This document shows positions 49,038 through 58,198 of a stretch of 64,000 nucleotides of DNA, piece by piece (position 1 is the first letter of the stretch; every line of letters begins with the position of its first letter). Origin of the DNA: Polyangiaceae bacterium (GTDB lineage: Bacteria; Myxococcota_A; Polyangia; Polyangiales; Polyangiaceae); the NCBI GenBank assembly GCA_025936115.1, contig JAICTZ010000023.1:40936-104935 (forward strand), read 5' to 3'. The position numbers were made by a program, and so were the translations under genes. Below the pieces are notes generated by a model. It did no database searches, had not been told where the DNA came from, and saw only the letters and a list, made by a program, of their open reading frames with translations.

Positions 49038-50612
49038 ATGGATGGCGCTCCGCACCGCCTGCTCAGGAGGCGCTGGCGTTCACGCTTCATCGCTCTTCGG
49101 CGCGGGCTTACCGCGGAGCCTCGCGGCTATTTGGTCGGCGCGCTCGTGACGACGTGCACGACGACGCTCGCCTTCAATATCGCGGCGCACGCCGAACTCG
49201 CGCACGTGATGCTGATTTACTTGCTGGGCGCCGTGCTCGTCGCGACGCGCTACGGCGCGGCCGTATCGGGTTTCACGATTGCGGCGAGCGCGCTCTGTTT
49301 CGACTATTTCAACATTCCGCCCGTCTTCGCGTTCGCGCTGCCCGACGCACACAGCGTCTTCACCCTCGGCGGCATGTTGCTCACCGCTGTCGTCATCTGT
49401 GTGCTCCTCCATCGGCTGCGCCACCAACGCACCGCGGCGCGCGCGAGTGAGGCGCGCACGCTCGAACTCTGCGAGCTCAGCCTCGATTTGTCCGAGGTGT
49501 CACGGACCGAGGAGCTACCCCGCGTCGCCGAGCGGCATCTCGCGCGCCTGTTCGGGCCCCAGTCGGGCGTGCACTTATGCGGGCCGAGCGGCGAAATCGC
49601 GGCAACGGGCTTGCCCGCGGCGCGAGAGCTGGCGCGACGCGCGGTCGCAGCGCGTGAGCTCACGATGCTGGTCGTCGACGACGGAGTCATCGCGTTTCAG
49701 CCGATCGCGAGCGGACGGGAACCTCTCGGTCTCATCGGCGTCACGCTCGCCTCCGCCGAGCCGGCTCACGAGCGCGAGCAGCGCGTGCTCCTCGCCGCTT
49801 GCGCCGATCGCATCGCCGTGGCGATTGACCGGCTTGCGCTCGGCGCGGCGGCCCATCGCGCGCACGTCGAAGCCGAAGCCGAACGCTTGCGCAACGAGCT
49901 CTTGAGCGCAATGTCACACGACCTCAAGACGCCGCTCGCGTCGATCCTCACGGCGGGTACGACGCTCTTGAGTCCGAGCGAGCGAGCCGAGGGCGTGCGC
50001 CGCGAGCTGCTCGAGACCATCGTCGACGAGACCGAGCGGCTCAATCGACTCGTCACGAATCTACTCAGCGTCACCCGCCTGGAGTCGGGTCGTGTGCACT
50101 TGAACAAGATACCCGAAGCGTTGGACGAGCTCGTTTACGGCGTGCTGTCGCGCCTCTCCGGCCGACTCGAGGGCAGGAGCGTCGAGGTGGAAGTGCCCGC
50201 GGAGCTGCCGTTCGTGCCGATGGATCCCGTGCTCGTCGATCAGGTGCTCGTGAACCTGATCGAGAACGTCCTGCGCTACACGCCGCTCGGCTCTCCTCTG
50301 GCCATTCGCCTCCTGGCGTCAGAACGCGAAGTCACGCTCGAATTGGCCGATCGTGGGCCCGGCATCGCCGGCGAAGAGCGGGAACGAGTCTTCGATAAAT
50401 TCTATCGTGGCCGCCACGCCAAGCAAAAGGATGGCGGCTCGGGCCTCGGACTCACGATTTGTCGCGCGGTGGCGCGCGCACACGGCGGACACATTCGCGT
50501 TCACCCACGTGCGGGAGGCGGCACGCTGGTCGAGTTCGCGTTGCCGACTTCTGGCGCGAGCGCGGAGAGTAGGATTTCCGATTTCTCCGACCAGTTGGAG
50601 GTACGCGCATGA
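49038..50612 (+). CDS. KdpD-like sensor histidine kinase lacking the N-terminal Kdp/UspA sensor
   Basis: 524 residues. Four membrane helices of the DUF4118/KdpD type (LVGALVTTCTTTLAFNI, VMLIYLLGAVLVATRYG, VSGFTIAASALCFDYFN, VFTLGGMLLTAVVICVLL) precede a GAF-like region (150-270). A kinase core follows: His294 (AMSHDLKTPLASI), NLIENVLRYTPLG, DRGPGIAGEE, GGSGLGLTICRAV. Full-length KdpD is about 900 residues with an N-terminal Walker/UspA domain, all missing here. Its stop overlaps the response-regulator start. No kdpFABC potassium pump is nearby, so it may sense something other than potassium. Confidence 0.92.
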   Translation: MDGAPHRLLRRRWRSRFIALRRGLTAEPRGYLVGALVTTCTTTLAFNIAAHAELAHVMLIYLLGAVLVATRYGAAVSGFTIAASALCFDYFNIPPVFAFALPDAHSVFTLGGMLLTAVVICVLLHRLRHQRTAARASEARTLELCELSLDLSEVSRTEELPRVAERHLARLFGPQSGVHLCGPSGEIAATGLPAARELARRAVAARELTMLVVDDGVIAFQPIASGREPLGLIGVTLASAEPAHEREQRVLLAACADRIAVAIDRLALGAAAHRAHVEAEAERLRNELLSAMSHDLKTPLASILTAGTTLLSPSERAEGVRRELLETIVDETERLNRLVTNLLSVTRLESGRVHLNKIPEALDELVYGVLSRLSGRLEGRSVEVEVPAELPFVPMDPVLVDQVLVNLIENVLRYTPLGSPLAIRLLASEREVTLELADRGPGIAGEERERVFDKFYRGRHAKQKDGGSGLGLTICRAVARAHGGHIRVHPRAGGGTLVEFALPTSGASAESRISDFSDQLEVRA

Positions 50613-51295
50613 TTCCCGCCGTTCTCGTGATCGAAGACGAGCTGCCGATGCGTCGCGTTTTGCGCTCTGCGCTCGACGGCCAGGGCTACCGCGTGTGGGA
50701 AGCGGGCAGCGTCGAAGAAGGCCTGTCCGCCTTCGCCTCGCGTTCGCCGCAAGCGGTGTTGCTCGACCTCGGGTTGCCGGACGGCGAGGGGTTTCAGGTC
50801 GTCGAGCGCATTCGCGAGACCTCGGAGGTGCCCATCGTCGTCATTTCGGCGCGCGGGGAGGAGCGGGATCAGGTGCGCGCGCTCGACGGCGGAGCGAACG
50901 ATTACGTCACCAAGCCCTTCCGCGAGGCCGAGCTCTTCGCAAGGCTCCGCGCCGCCCTGCGTAGCGCGGCACGTGCCACGCGCCACGCCGAGACGCTCAC
51001 GATCGGCCCGCTTCGAATTCAATGTTTCGAGCGGCGCGTCTTCGTCGACGAGGTCGAGATCGCGATGACGCCCACGGAGTTCAGTTTGCTCCAGGTGCTC
51101 GCCCGTGACGCCGGGCGCGTCATCACGCACCGGCAGCTCCTGCGGCAAGTCTGGGGCCCGAGCTACATCGACGACGTCCAATACCTGCGCGTGTTCATGA
51201 AGCAGCTCAGGCAGAAGCTCGAGCGTGATCCGACGCGGCCGCAGCTGCTCGTGACGACGCCGGGCGTCGGCTACCGGTTGCGACCGCCCGAATGA
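50609..51295 (+). CDS. KdpE-like OmpR-family response regulator
   Basis: 228 residues. The receiver has IEDELPMRRVLRSAL, phosphoacceptor Asp53 (VLLDLGLPDGEG), VISARGEERDQV and Lys in YVTKPF. The winged-helix DNA-binding domain has LTPTEF-type MTPTEFSLLQVLARDAGRV, HRQLLRQVWG and VTTPGVGYRL. ATG 50609 overlaps the kinase stop (ATGA), so the two are made in fixed ratio. Closest in style to KdpE. Confidence 0.94.
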   Translation: MIPAVLVIEDELPMRRVLRSALDGQGYRVWEAGSVEEGLSAFASRSPQAVLLDLGLPDGEGFQVVERIRETSEVPIVVISARGEERDQVRALDGGANDYVTKPFREAELFARLRAALRSAARATRHAETLTIGPLRIQCFERRVFVDEVEIAMTPTEFSLLQVLARDAGRVITHRQLLRQVWGPSYIDDVQYLRVFMKQLRQKLERDPTRPQLLVTTPGVGYRLRPPE

Positions 51296-51338
51296 GCCGC
51301 CCGCGGTTGCGTCGATGAGACGCGCCCACGCACTTTGG

Positions 51339-51818
51339 TCAGCGCGCTTTCGTCGGCCGCACGACGAGCACGGAGCAGCCGGCCTTGCGCATGAGATTGT
51401 CGGCGATCGAGCCGAGCAGTAGCCGCTCGAAGCCCGAATGGTCGTGCGTGCCGATCACGAGCACGTCGCCGTGGATCTCCGCACGTACCCGCAGGATCTC
51501 GTTCGTGGGGTCACCCACGATGAAGTGGCCCGTGACGCTGTTGCGGCACTGTAGCCGCGCCGAGCGTACGTGCGACTCGAGGTGATCCTTGGCGTCGGCG
51601 AGCGCGTCCGGATTGGCGACGGGGGCGCCCGCATGTGCGCGGTCGAACCGGCTCGTGCGAAAGACGTGGACGATGTGAAGCGCGGCGCCGGGAAAGGCAC
51701 GAGCGAGTCGCGCCGCCATGGCGACGACGCGCGTCGCGCCGTTCGAGGAATCGACGGCCGCGACGATCACTTCGGGGTCTTCCCCGGAATTGCGCAGTAC
51801 TTCGCTATCTTGCGTCAT
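51339..51818 (-). CDS. Universal stress protein (UspA family)
   Basis: 159 residues: an N-terminal strand VIVAAVDSSNGATRVVAMAA and the nucleotide-binding signature VIGTHDHSGFERLLLGSIAD, then LMRKAGCSVLVVRP. The G-x2-G-x9-G-S loop is present (GTHDHSGFERLLLGS), so ATP binding is expected. It converges on the KdpD/KdpE-like pair. The UspA domain missing from that KdpD is thus encoded as a free protein next door, a possible functional link. Confidence 0.9.
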   Translation of the reverse strand: MTQDSEVLRNSGEDPEVIVAAVDSSNGATRVVAMAARLARAFPGAALHIVHVFRTSRFDRAHAGAPVANPDALADAKDHLESHVRSARLQCRNSVTGHFIVGDPTNEILRVRAEIHGDVLVIGTHDHSGFERLLLGSIADNLMRKAGCSVLVVRPTKAR

Positions 51819-51895
51819 GCCTCATGCCTCAGGTGTCCGAGCCTCGAGCCGTGCCGAGCTTCGGAAAGTGGGGTCCGAGAGGTGCGCAGTCCACG

Positions 51896-53152
51896 CTAGC
51901 GCTCCATCAGGACGAACACGGTCGTCATCACGACGTGTGCCGGCAGCATCGCAAGAAAAGCGAAGATCGCATAGCGAAAGAAGCCTGGTAGTGCGTAACC
52001 CGAGCGCTCGGCGATCGCTTTGACCATCAGATTCGGCCCGTTTCCGATGTAAGTCGTCGCGCCCATGACCACGCTACCGGCGCTTACGGCCGTCAGCATC
52101 AGCGGGTCGACTCCGGCGACGAGACCAGCGTGCCCCTGGCTCAAGCCGCGTCCGAGCGCGGCGAAAGCCGCGTAAGTCGGGGCGTTGTCGAGCACCGCCG
52201 AGAGGCCGCCCGAAACCCAGAAGAGTTGCCAGCTCTTCTGCAGCGGCAACTCGTGGGCTCGCACGGCAAGTCCGAGCTCGATCGGCACAAGGCAGGCAAA
52301 AAGGCCGGCAAAGAGCAGGCCGACCTCGAGGATGGGCGCGAGTGAGAAGGTGTTCAACGCGTGGACGTCACGCGCGGTCGAGAAATACGAAAGCGCGGCG
52401 ATCGAGAGCATGGCCACCTCGCGGAAACCGGGCGGCAAGAACGCGGCCGGGATGATCGCCAAGAGGAGCGCCACGTTCAGCCCGCCGCGAAATTCGAGCG
52501 GCTTCTTCTCGTCGCGATCACGCGCGAGCGCCTCGGCCGGCTCGTCGCGGTACGCGCGGCGATCGACCACGTACAGGGCGACTGCGAAGCTTGCGACGTA
52601 AAGCAGCCACACGGGAAAGAGACGCAGAGTCCAGAAGAAAGGCACTCCACCGATGAAACCGACCAACAGGGGCGGGTCCCCGAGCGGCGTCAAAAGACCA
52701 CCGGCGTTGGCGACGGCCAAGATCATGAAAGGCGCGAGGTGCGCCGTGTTTTTACGCTGCGAATTCGTGCGCAAGAGCGGACGAAGCATGAGCATGCTCG
52801 CACCGGTCGTGCCGATGATGCTCGCGAGCACGGAGCCGATCAGCAAAAAGAGCACGTTCGTGCGCGGAGTCGCCTCGAGATCGCCGTTGGCATAGATACC
52901 GCCCGCCGTCACGAATAAGGCGCCGAGCGTCGCGATGAACGCGACGTACTCGGTACCGGCTTGCGCCACGTGCGCTGCGTGTCCGTGCGTCAAAAAAAAC
53001 CAGAGCACTGGCGCGCCACAAGCTGCGACCACGAGCGCTTGAAACCATCGCTTTGCCCAGGCGTGGGGCCAAAGCATCGGCATGAAGGCCATCGACAGCA
53101 CGAGCCCGACGAACGGGAACATGGTCCACGTGGGAAGCATTTCGTGATTCAC
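51896..53152 (-). CDS. Na+/H+-antiporter-like (ArsB/NhaD/CitM superfamily) transporter
   Basis: About 418 residues with ten or more membrane helices. Motifs include ASIIGTTGASMLMLRPLL, NAGGLLTPLGDPPLLVGF and SGGLSAVLDNAPTYAAF, the pair of re-entrant-loop signatures of this superfamily. The second has D-N-A-P, typical of NhaD-like sodium/proton antiporters. GTG 53152 or ATG 53140 is the start; the frame open to 53218 is excluded because it runs through the amtB terminator. Likely ion homeostasis. Confidence 0.85.
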   Translation of the reverse strand: MNHEMLPTWTMFPFVGLVLSMAFMPMLWPHAWAKRWFQALVVAACGAPVLWFFLTHGHAAHVAQAGTEYVAFIATLGALFVTAGGIYANGDLEATPRTNVLFLLIGSVLASIIGTTGASMLMLRPLLRTNSQRKNTAHLAPFMILAVANAGGLLTPLGDPPLLVGFIGGVPFFWTLRLFPVWLLYVASFAVALYVVDRRAYRDEPAEALARDRDEKKPLEFRGGLNVALLLAIIPAAFLPPGFREVAMLSIAALSYFSTARDVHALNTFSLAPILEVGLLFAGLFACLVPIELGLAVRAHELPLQKSWQLFWVSGGLSAVLDNAPTYAAFAALGRGLSQGHAGLVAGVDPLMLTAVSAGSVVMGATTYIGNGPNLMVKAIAERSGYALPGFFRYAIFAFLAMLPAHVVMTTVFVLMER

Positions 53153-53186
53153 GGTGCGAAGCTCGGGCGGAGAGCGCCAAATATCA

Positions 53187-53223
53187 AAGTGGCGCGACGC
53201 CGTGAGGCGCCGCGCCACCTTTT
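53187..53223 (-). terminator. Rho-independent terminator of the ammonium transporter gene
   Basis: The stem GTGGCGCGACGCC / GGCGCCGCGCCAC (53190-53202 with 53207-53219, one mismatch) has a GTGA loop, flanked by AAA and CTTTT. It begins about 16 bp beyond the transporter's stop at 53239 and ends before the start of the next minus-strand gene. Confidence 0.8.
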
Positions 53224-53238
53224 ACTCACGCTCGGAAC

Positions 53239-54954
53239 TCAGCCGGCAGCCTTCGCTGCCCCGAACTCCGGCACGCTGCCGCTCGCCTTGGCGGCCTCGA
53301 GCTCTTCCGCCGCCTTTTCGGGCGTCATGAGCGGGAGGAACTCCGGGTAGCCGGGGACGCCCATCTCGGGCACGTCGAGGCCGGCGATCTCCACTTCCGC
53401 CGAGACGCGGTTACCGCCGACGACCTTGCCGACGACGTAGAAGATGATGCCGCCCATGACGACGTTCCAAGTGAGGCCGACGCCGGTTTCGACGAGCTGC
53501 GCGATGAGCTGCTTGCCGTCGCCGTAGAACAGGCCTGTGACACCAAGCCCGGCCTTGCCGAGGTAATCGGTCGCACCGACGCCGTTCCAGCCCTGGCCGT
53601 AGCTGCCGTCCGAGAACAAGCCGACGGCGATGAGGCCCCAGGCGCCGTTGACGCCGTGGACACTGATCGCGCCGACCGGATCGTCGATCTTGATCTTGTC
53701 GAAGAAGAACACGGCCACGATCACGAGCACGCCTGCAACGAGACCGATGGTGAACGCACCCATCGGTGTCACGAAGGCACATGGGGACGTGATCGCCACG
53801 AGGCCCGCCAGCATGCTGTTGCACATCATGGAAGGATCGGGCTTGCCGTAGACCTTCCACATGTAGAGCACGCCGCTCAAGGTCGCGGACATGCCGGCGA
53901 TCATGGTGTTGGTCGCGACGATGCCGATGCGACCGTCACCGGCGGCGAGCGAGCTGCCCGCGTTGAACCCGAACCAACCGAAGGCCAGGATGAAGGTGCC
54001 GAGCTGCACCATCGGAATGTCGTGCGCGAGGATGGGATTGACCTTGCCGTCCTTGCCGTACTTGCCGATGCGCGGGCCGATGAGAATGGCCGTGATGAGG
54101 GCGAGTGCGCCGCCTTGCAAGTGCACGACGCCGGAGCCGGCGTAGTCGACCGCGCCGTGGCCGAGGCCTGCGCGGTAGCCGAGCTGCGCGAGCCAGCCGC
54201 CGCCCCACACCCAGCAACCGAAGATCGGATAGATGAAGCCGCCGACCAAGATGCTATAGAGGAAGAAGCTCTTGAAGCTCCAGCGTTCGGCGCAGGCGCC
54301 CGTCACGATGGTCGCCGTGGTGTCCATGAACACCATCATGAAGAGGAAGAGCACGATCGCTGCGGAGTCGTAACCGGCACCCGAGAGAAAGAAGCCGGTG
54401 GTGCCGAAGAGACCCCAACCGTGGTCGTTGGCGACGGAGCTACCTACCGTGAACATGTGGTTCAAGGTCGGAACACCGCCGAGGCTCGCCGGTCCGCCGA
54501 TGTTCGTGCCGTTCATGCCGCCGCACATCAGCGCAAAGCCGCAGGCGAAGAAGCCGAACATGCCGAGCGCGTACACCATGAAGTTCATCGACATGGTGTG
54601 CGCGGCGTTCTTGCCGCGAATGAGGCCCGTCTCGACCAGCGCAAACCCCGCCTGCATGAACATGACGAGGAAGCCTGCGACCAGCACCCAGACGAAGTTC
54701 ACGGAGAACATCGCGTGCGAAGCCGCTTGCGCCGCGGCATCGACCGCCACCGCGAGCTCTTTGTTAGTGGCCTTTTCCGGATCGGGCTTGACGTAGCCGG
54801 GCACGGAATAAGGCGTCGGGGTGGTCTGAAACGCGCCCGTCTTGTCTGGAACGGGCTCGTCGGCGCGCGCGGGAGTGGCAAGCACCCCGAGCACGCCGAG
54901 GGCTAGACCGACGGCGGCCAGCCAATGGCGGAAACGATCGAGAACTTTGTGCAT
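53239..54954 (-). CDS. amtB: Ammonium transporter (AmtB family)
   Basis: 571 residues from ATG 54954 (ribosome site GAAAGGT). Signal peptide (LGVLATPARA-DE), an extra periplasmic segment (about 25-80), then eleven membrane helices. The two pore histidines are in SGVVHLQGG and ISVHGVNGAWG, and the gating Phe region is in MCGGMNGTNIGG/FGFFACGFALM. A charged 60-residue tail with Ala/Glu repeats follows. It is longer than E. coli AmtB (about 430 residues) at both ends. No glnK/glnB gene is adjacent. The open frame upstream to 55209 overlaps the neighbour and is not coding. Confidence 0.95.
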   Translation of the reverse strand: MHKVLDRFRHWLAAVGLALGVLGVLATPARADEPVPDKTGAFQTTPTPYSVPGYVKPDPEKATNKELAVAVDAAAQAASHAMFSVNFVWVLVAGFLVMFMQAGFALVETGLIRGKNAAHTMSMNFMVYALGMFGFFACGFALMCGGMNGTNIGGPASLGGVPTLNHMFTVGSSVANDHGWGLFGTTGFFLSGAGYDSAAIVLFLFMMVFMDTTATIVTGACAERWSFKSFFLYSILVGGFIYPIFGCWVWGGGWLAQLGYRAGLGHGAVDYAGSGVVHLQGGALALITAILIGPRIGKYGKDGKVNPILAHDIPMVQLGTFILAFGWFGFNAGSSLAAGDGRIGIVATNTMIAGMSATLSGVLYMWKVYGKPDPSMMCNSMLAGLVAITSPCAFVTPMGAFTIGLVAGVLVIVAVFFFDKIKIDDPVGAISVHGVNGAWGLIAVGLFSDGSYGQGWNGVGATDYLGKAGLGVTGLFYGDGKQLIAQLVETGVGLTWNVVMGGIIFYVVGKVVGGNRVSAEVEIAGLDVPEMGVPGYPEFLPLMTPEKAAEELEAAKASGSVPEFGAAKAAG

Positions 54955-54989
54955 AGGTCTACCTTTCGATGCTCCGGGTGCTGGAGCGG

Positions 54990-55199
54990 TCAGCGCGAAA
55001 CTAAAAAGCCCTGCTGCATTCGTTGGATTTTTCGCTTGAGCCGGGCCGCCCAAAGCGCGCCCACGACGGCGCCGAGCTGCATGGTCGCGAAAAACGCGAT
55101 TGCGGCAGCGAGGCGGTGCGACTGGACGAAGACCGCTACGGTCACCGCCGCGATGGACGCCTGCGTGACGAATAAAGTGCGTCTGTATCTCTCGAGCAT
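54990..55199 (-). CDS. Small two-helix membrane protein, 69 aa
   Basis: ATG 55199 begins MLERYRRTLFVTQ. Two hydrophobic helices (ASIAAVTVAVFVQ, AAAIAFFATMQLGAVVGALW) and a basic end (ARLKRKIQRMQQ). It ends 35 bp before the ammonium transporter on the same strand and is probably co-transcribed. Upstream (55212-55300) the DNA is AT-richer, with TATAAA on the minus strand, a plausible promoter for both. No known family. Confidence 0.65.
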   Translation of the reverse strand: MLERYRRTLFVTQASIAAVTVAVFVQSHRLAAAIAFFATMQLGAVVGALWAARLKRKIQRMQQGFLVSR

Positions 55200-55358
55200 C
55201 GAGACACACACTCGCCCACCGCCCTGGCGCCCCCGGTTTCTGATCTATGTCTAAATAAGTCTGAGGGCGTTAGGGGATCTTTATACGGCGCCGAAACTAA
55301 TTTTTACGTTTCGCGCGCATATCGCGGTCAGGAGTCGCTCGTGATGGCGCGCGCGCCG

Positions 55359-58043
55359 TCACGAAAATCGCGATAGGAGACGGCGGCTTGCAGTGTCGAG
55401 CTGCTCGGGCGGCGGCAGCAAATAACGCATGCCGTGTGAATCGGTGAGCAGGTGTCGTCCGTCGTCGAGCGCGCGCACGTGCTCCTCCTGGTCGACGACG
55501 AACGTGACAGTGCCGCGGTCCGTTTGAACGCGCCATTCCCAACGTGCGTCGTGGGGTGTGACCGCGTCGATGCGCTGCACCACCGGCAAGAACGTCGACG
55601 CCGCGAGCGCCGCCTCGAGCGCAGTCCGGGATTTCGGGTCGAGCGCTGCTGGATCCTCGAAGCAGGCGCGCTCGTGGCCCCGCTCATCGGCGAGCGCAAC
55701 GAAATGGTTGGGATGAGTCAAGGGGAAGCAGCGGCGTGGGTTCACTCGGGTGCGGCTCCCGTCGGCGGCTACGGCGACGAGGCGAGCGCCGGCCTCCGTT
55801 TCGAGGCGAAGTCCAGCGCAATCGAGCGGGGGTGCCTCGGGTGCGTCGAGCTCGTCGTCGTCTTCCTGGACGGCTCCCGCGTTCGCCGCGTCGGCCGCGG
55901 CCGCGTTCTGCGCTCGCCAGAGCCGCGCGTACTCGCCGTCGCGCGCGAGCAGCTCCGCCGGCGCTCCGTGCTCGACGACGCGTCCGTCTCGGAGCACGAC
56001 GAGCAAGTCCGCCTTGCGCAGCGTGCTCAAGCGATGGGCGATGGCGATCGTCGTGCGTCCCGCGACGACGGCGTCGAGCGCTCGCTGGATCTGACGCTCG
56101 GTGCGCGCGTCGACGGCCGAGGTCGCCTCGTCCAAGATCAAAATGCGCGGATCGACCACGATGGCGCGAGCGATCGCGATGCGCTGGCGTTCGCCTCCCG
56201 ACAGTGACTGACCGCGTTCGCCGACGAGCGAGTCGTAGCCCTCGGTGAGCTTGAGCACGAAGTCGTGCGCGCGCGCCGCGCGCGCGGCCGTGAGAATTTG
56301 CTGCGGCGTCGCGTGCGGCAAGCCGTAGGCGACATTCTCGCCGATGGTGCCGAAGAACAAGAACGGCTCCTGCAGCACGATACCGATGTGACGGCGGTGC
56401 TCTTCGACCGAGAGCCGCCGCACGTCTATGCCGTCGATCAGCACGGCGCCGCTCGAAACGTCGTAGAAGCGGCAGACGAGATTCGCGACGGTGCTCTTGC
56501 CCGATCCCGTGTGGCCCACGATGCCGACCATGCGCCCCGGCTCCACGCGGAAGCTCACGTCGTCGAGCACGAGCCGGTTGCCGTGTCGAAACGAAACGTG
56601 CTCGAACGCGACCTCTCCGCGGATCTGCGGCTGGCGCACCGGGTGTTTCGGCTCGAGCTCGGTGGGGGCACGATCGAGAATCTCGAACAAGCGCTGCGCA
56701 CCCGCCGAGGCCTTCTGCGTCTGCGTGAGCATGCGACTCATGCTCTCGACGCGCGTGTAAAAGCGACTGATGTACGCGATGAACGCCGTGAGCACGCCGA
56801 CCGTCACGCGTCCGTGCAGCACCTGCCACGCGCCGACCGCCCACACGACGAGCAGCCCCGCTTGGTTCAAGAGCTGCACGAGCGGCCAAAAGAAGGTCCA
56901 GAGCCGGTTGATGCGTGTGTTCACATCGACGATGCGCTGATTGGCTCGCTCGAAGCGCGCGATCTCGCGTTGCTCTTGCGAGAACGCCTTGACCACGCGA
57001 ATACCGGGAATGGCGTCCGCGAGAATGCTCGTCATCGCCGACCAGGCTCGCCCGCCGCGCAAAAAGCCGTGCGACAGATTCCCGCGAATCGTCACGATCA
57101 GCCAGGCGATGGGCGGAAACGACGCGACGGCCGCCACGGCGAGCAGCGGATCGAGCGACAGCAAGACCGCCGAGGTGCTCACGATCATGAGCACGTCCGT
57201 GATGAAGTCGATCAGCGTGTCGGAGAGGAACGCGCACAGGTGATCGGTGTCGGAGCTGATGCGCGCGACGAGGTCCCCCGTGCGCTTACCACCGAAGTAC
57301 TGCAGGCCGAGGCGCTGCAGGTGCGAGAAGGCTCTGTTGCGCAGGTCCGCCGCCATGCGCTCGGTGACGGCGGCGAGCACGGCGCCTTGCCCCCAGGCGA
57401 GCAGCCACGCCACGAAGGCAGCGAGGCCGAGCCCCCCGAGGTAGAGCGCGACGTCGTGGTAAGCGCGATCGAGCCCGTCCTTGAACGCGCCGTGCGCGCC
57501 GGGAATGAGCACGTGGTCGACGAGCGGCATCGTCAGGTACGGCGGGATGAGCCCCGCCGCGGTGCTGAGGAGCGTGAGCAGGAGCCCGAGCGACACGGCG
57601 CCGAGGTGCGGACGCGCCAGGCCGAGCAGCCGCAGCAACGGAGACCGGCTCGTGGGAGTCGAAGGTGCCCACTCGTCCACCTCCGGGATCGAGTGCCTGA
57701 GCGCGCGTGCCGTTCGCGGGGCACGCAGCTCCGAGAAAGCGTCGAACAAATCGGACGCGGCGCGTGCCTGGGCGAGGGTATGCGTCCAAACGGCAACCGA
57801 CTGGCCGGCCTTCAGAGCTCGAAGTTCTCCGACTCCTCCACGTTCGGAGCGTTCGAGATCCAGCCCGTCCTCGATGGGGATCTCCGTCCATTCACCGTTC
57901 GGCAGCCGATGGCGCAGGCGCCGATTGGTTAGGACGAGGACGCTCGACTCGTAATCAGGCCGATGGTTTAAGTCCGGCTGGAATACCGCGAGAATGCTCT
58001 CGCCTTCGTCGAGCGGGAAGTGGCCCAAACCGGTGTGTTCCAT
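55359..58043 (-). CDS. Cyanophycin-associated ABC transporter fused to DUF1854
   Basis: 894 residues from ATG 58043. An N-terminal region of about 135 residues (EGESILAVFQPDLN, VLVLTNRRLRHRL) resembles a PH-like domain. It is followed by six membrane helices of an ABCB-type exporter (to about 470) and an ATPase: Walker A GHTGSGKST, signature LSGGERQRIA, Walker B ILILDEATSAVDA, IAIAHRLSTL. After an acidic linker, the last 150 residues match DUF1854 (NPRRCFPLTHPNHFVALADE, VVQRIDAVTPHDARWEW). ABC proteins and DUF1854 proteins of this kind occur beside cyanophycin synthetases; here they are one chain. The gene diverges from cphA across 155 bp. The transported compound is unknown. Confidence 0.88.
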   Translation of the reverse strand: MEHTGLGHFPLDEGESILAVFQPDLNHRPDYESSVLVLTNRRLRHRLPNGEWTEIPIEDGLDLERSERGGVGELRALKAGQSVAVWTHTLAQARAASDLFDAFSELRAPRTARALRHSIPEVDEWAPSTPTSRSPLLRLLGLARPHLGAVSLGLLLTLLSTAAGLIPPYLTMPLVDHVLIPGAHGAFKDGLDRAYHDVALYLGGLGLAAFVAWLLAWGQGAVLAAVTERMAADLRNRAFSHLQRLGLQYFGGKRTGDLVARISSDTDHLCAFLSDTLIDFITDVLMIVSTSAVLLSLDPLLAVAAVASFPPIAWLIVTIRGNLSHGFLRGGRAWSAMTSILADAIPGIRVVKAFSQEQREIARFERANQRIVDVNTRINRLWTFFWPLVQLLNQAGLLVVWAVGAWQVLHGRVTVGVLTAFIAYISRFYTRVESMSRMLTQTQKASAGAQRLFEILDRAPTELEPKHPVRQPQIRGEVAFEHVSFRHGNRLVLDDVSFRVEPGRMVGIVGHTGSGKSTVANLVCRFYDVSSGAVLIDGIDVRRLSVEEHRRHIGIVLQEPFLFFGTIGENVAYGLPHATPQQILTAARAARAHDFVLKLTEGYDSLVGERGQSLSGGERQRIAIARAIVVDPRILILDEATSAVDARTERQIQRALDAVVAGRTTIAIAHRLSTLRKADLLVVLRDGRVVEHGAPAELLARDGEYARLWRAQNAAAADAANAGAVQEDDDELDAPEAPPLDCAGLRLETEAGARLVAVAADGSRTRVNPRRCFPLTHPNHFVALADERGHERACFEDPAALDPKSRTALEAALAASTFLPVVQRIDAVTPHDARWEWRVQTDRGTVTFVVDQEEHVRALDDGRHLLTDSHGMRYLLPPPEQLDTASRRLLSRFS

Positions 58044-58198
58044 GGAATAGTCCGCCCTCAACGCGGGCTCAGCCGGCGCCGACGTTGCCTTTTCGTGTCG
58101 CTTCGCGCAACCGCAGGGCAACCGAGCCGATACACCGACCTCGTGCGTCCTACCCACGGTTCGAGAGGTGTCGCCTCCGGCGCCCGCCTCGACTCGGC

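Noticed and set aside
56265..57932. 555-codon Arg/Glu/Asp-rich plus-strand frame
   Set aside because: It is antisense to the DUF1854-ABC transporter gene; composition is that of a high-GC shadow frame with no motif.
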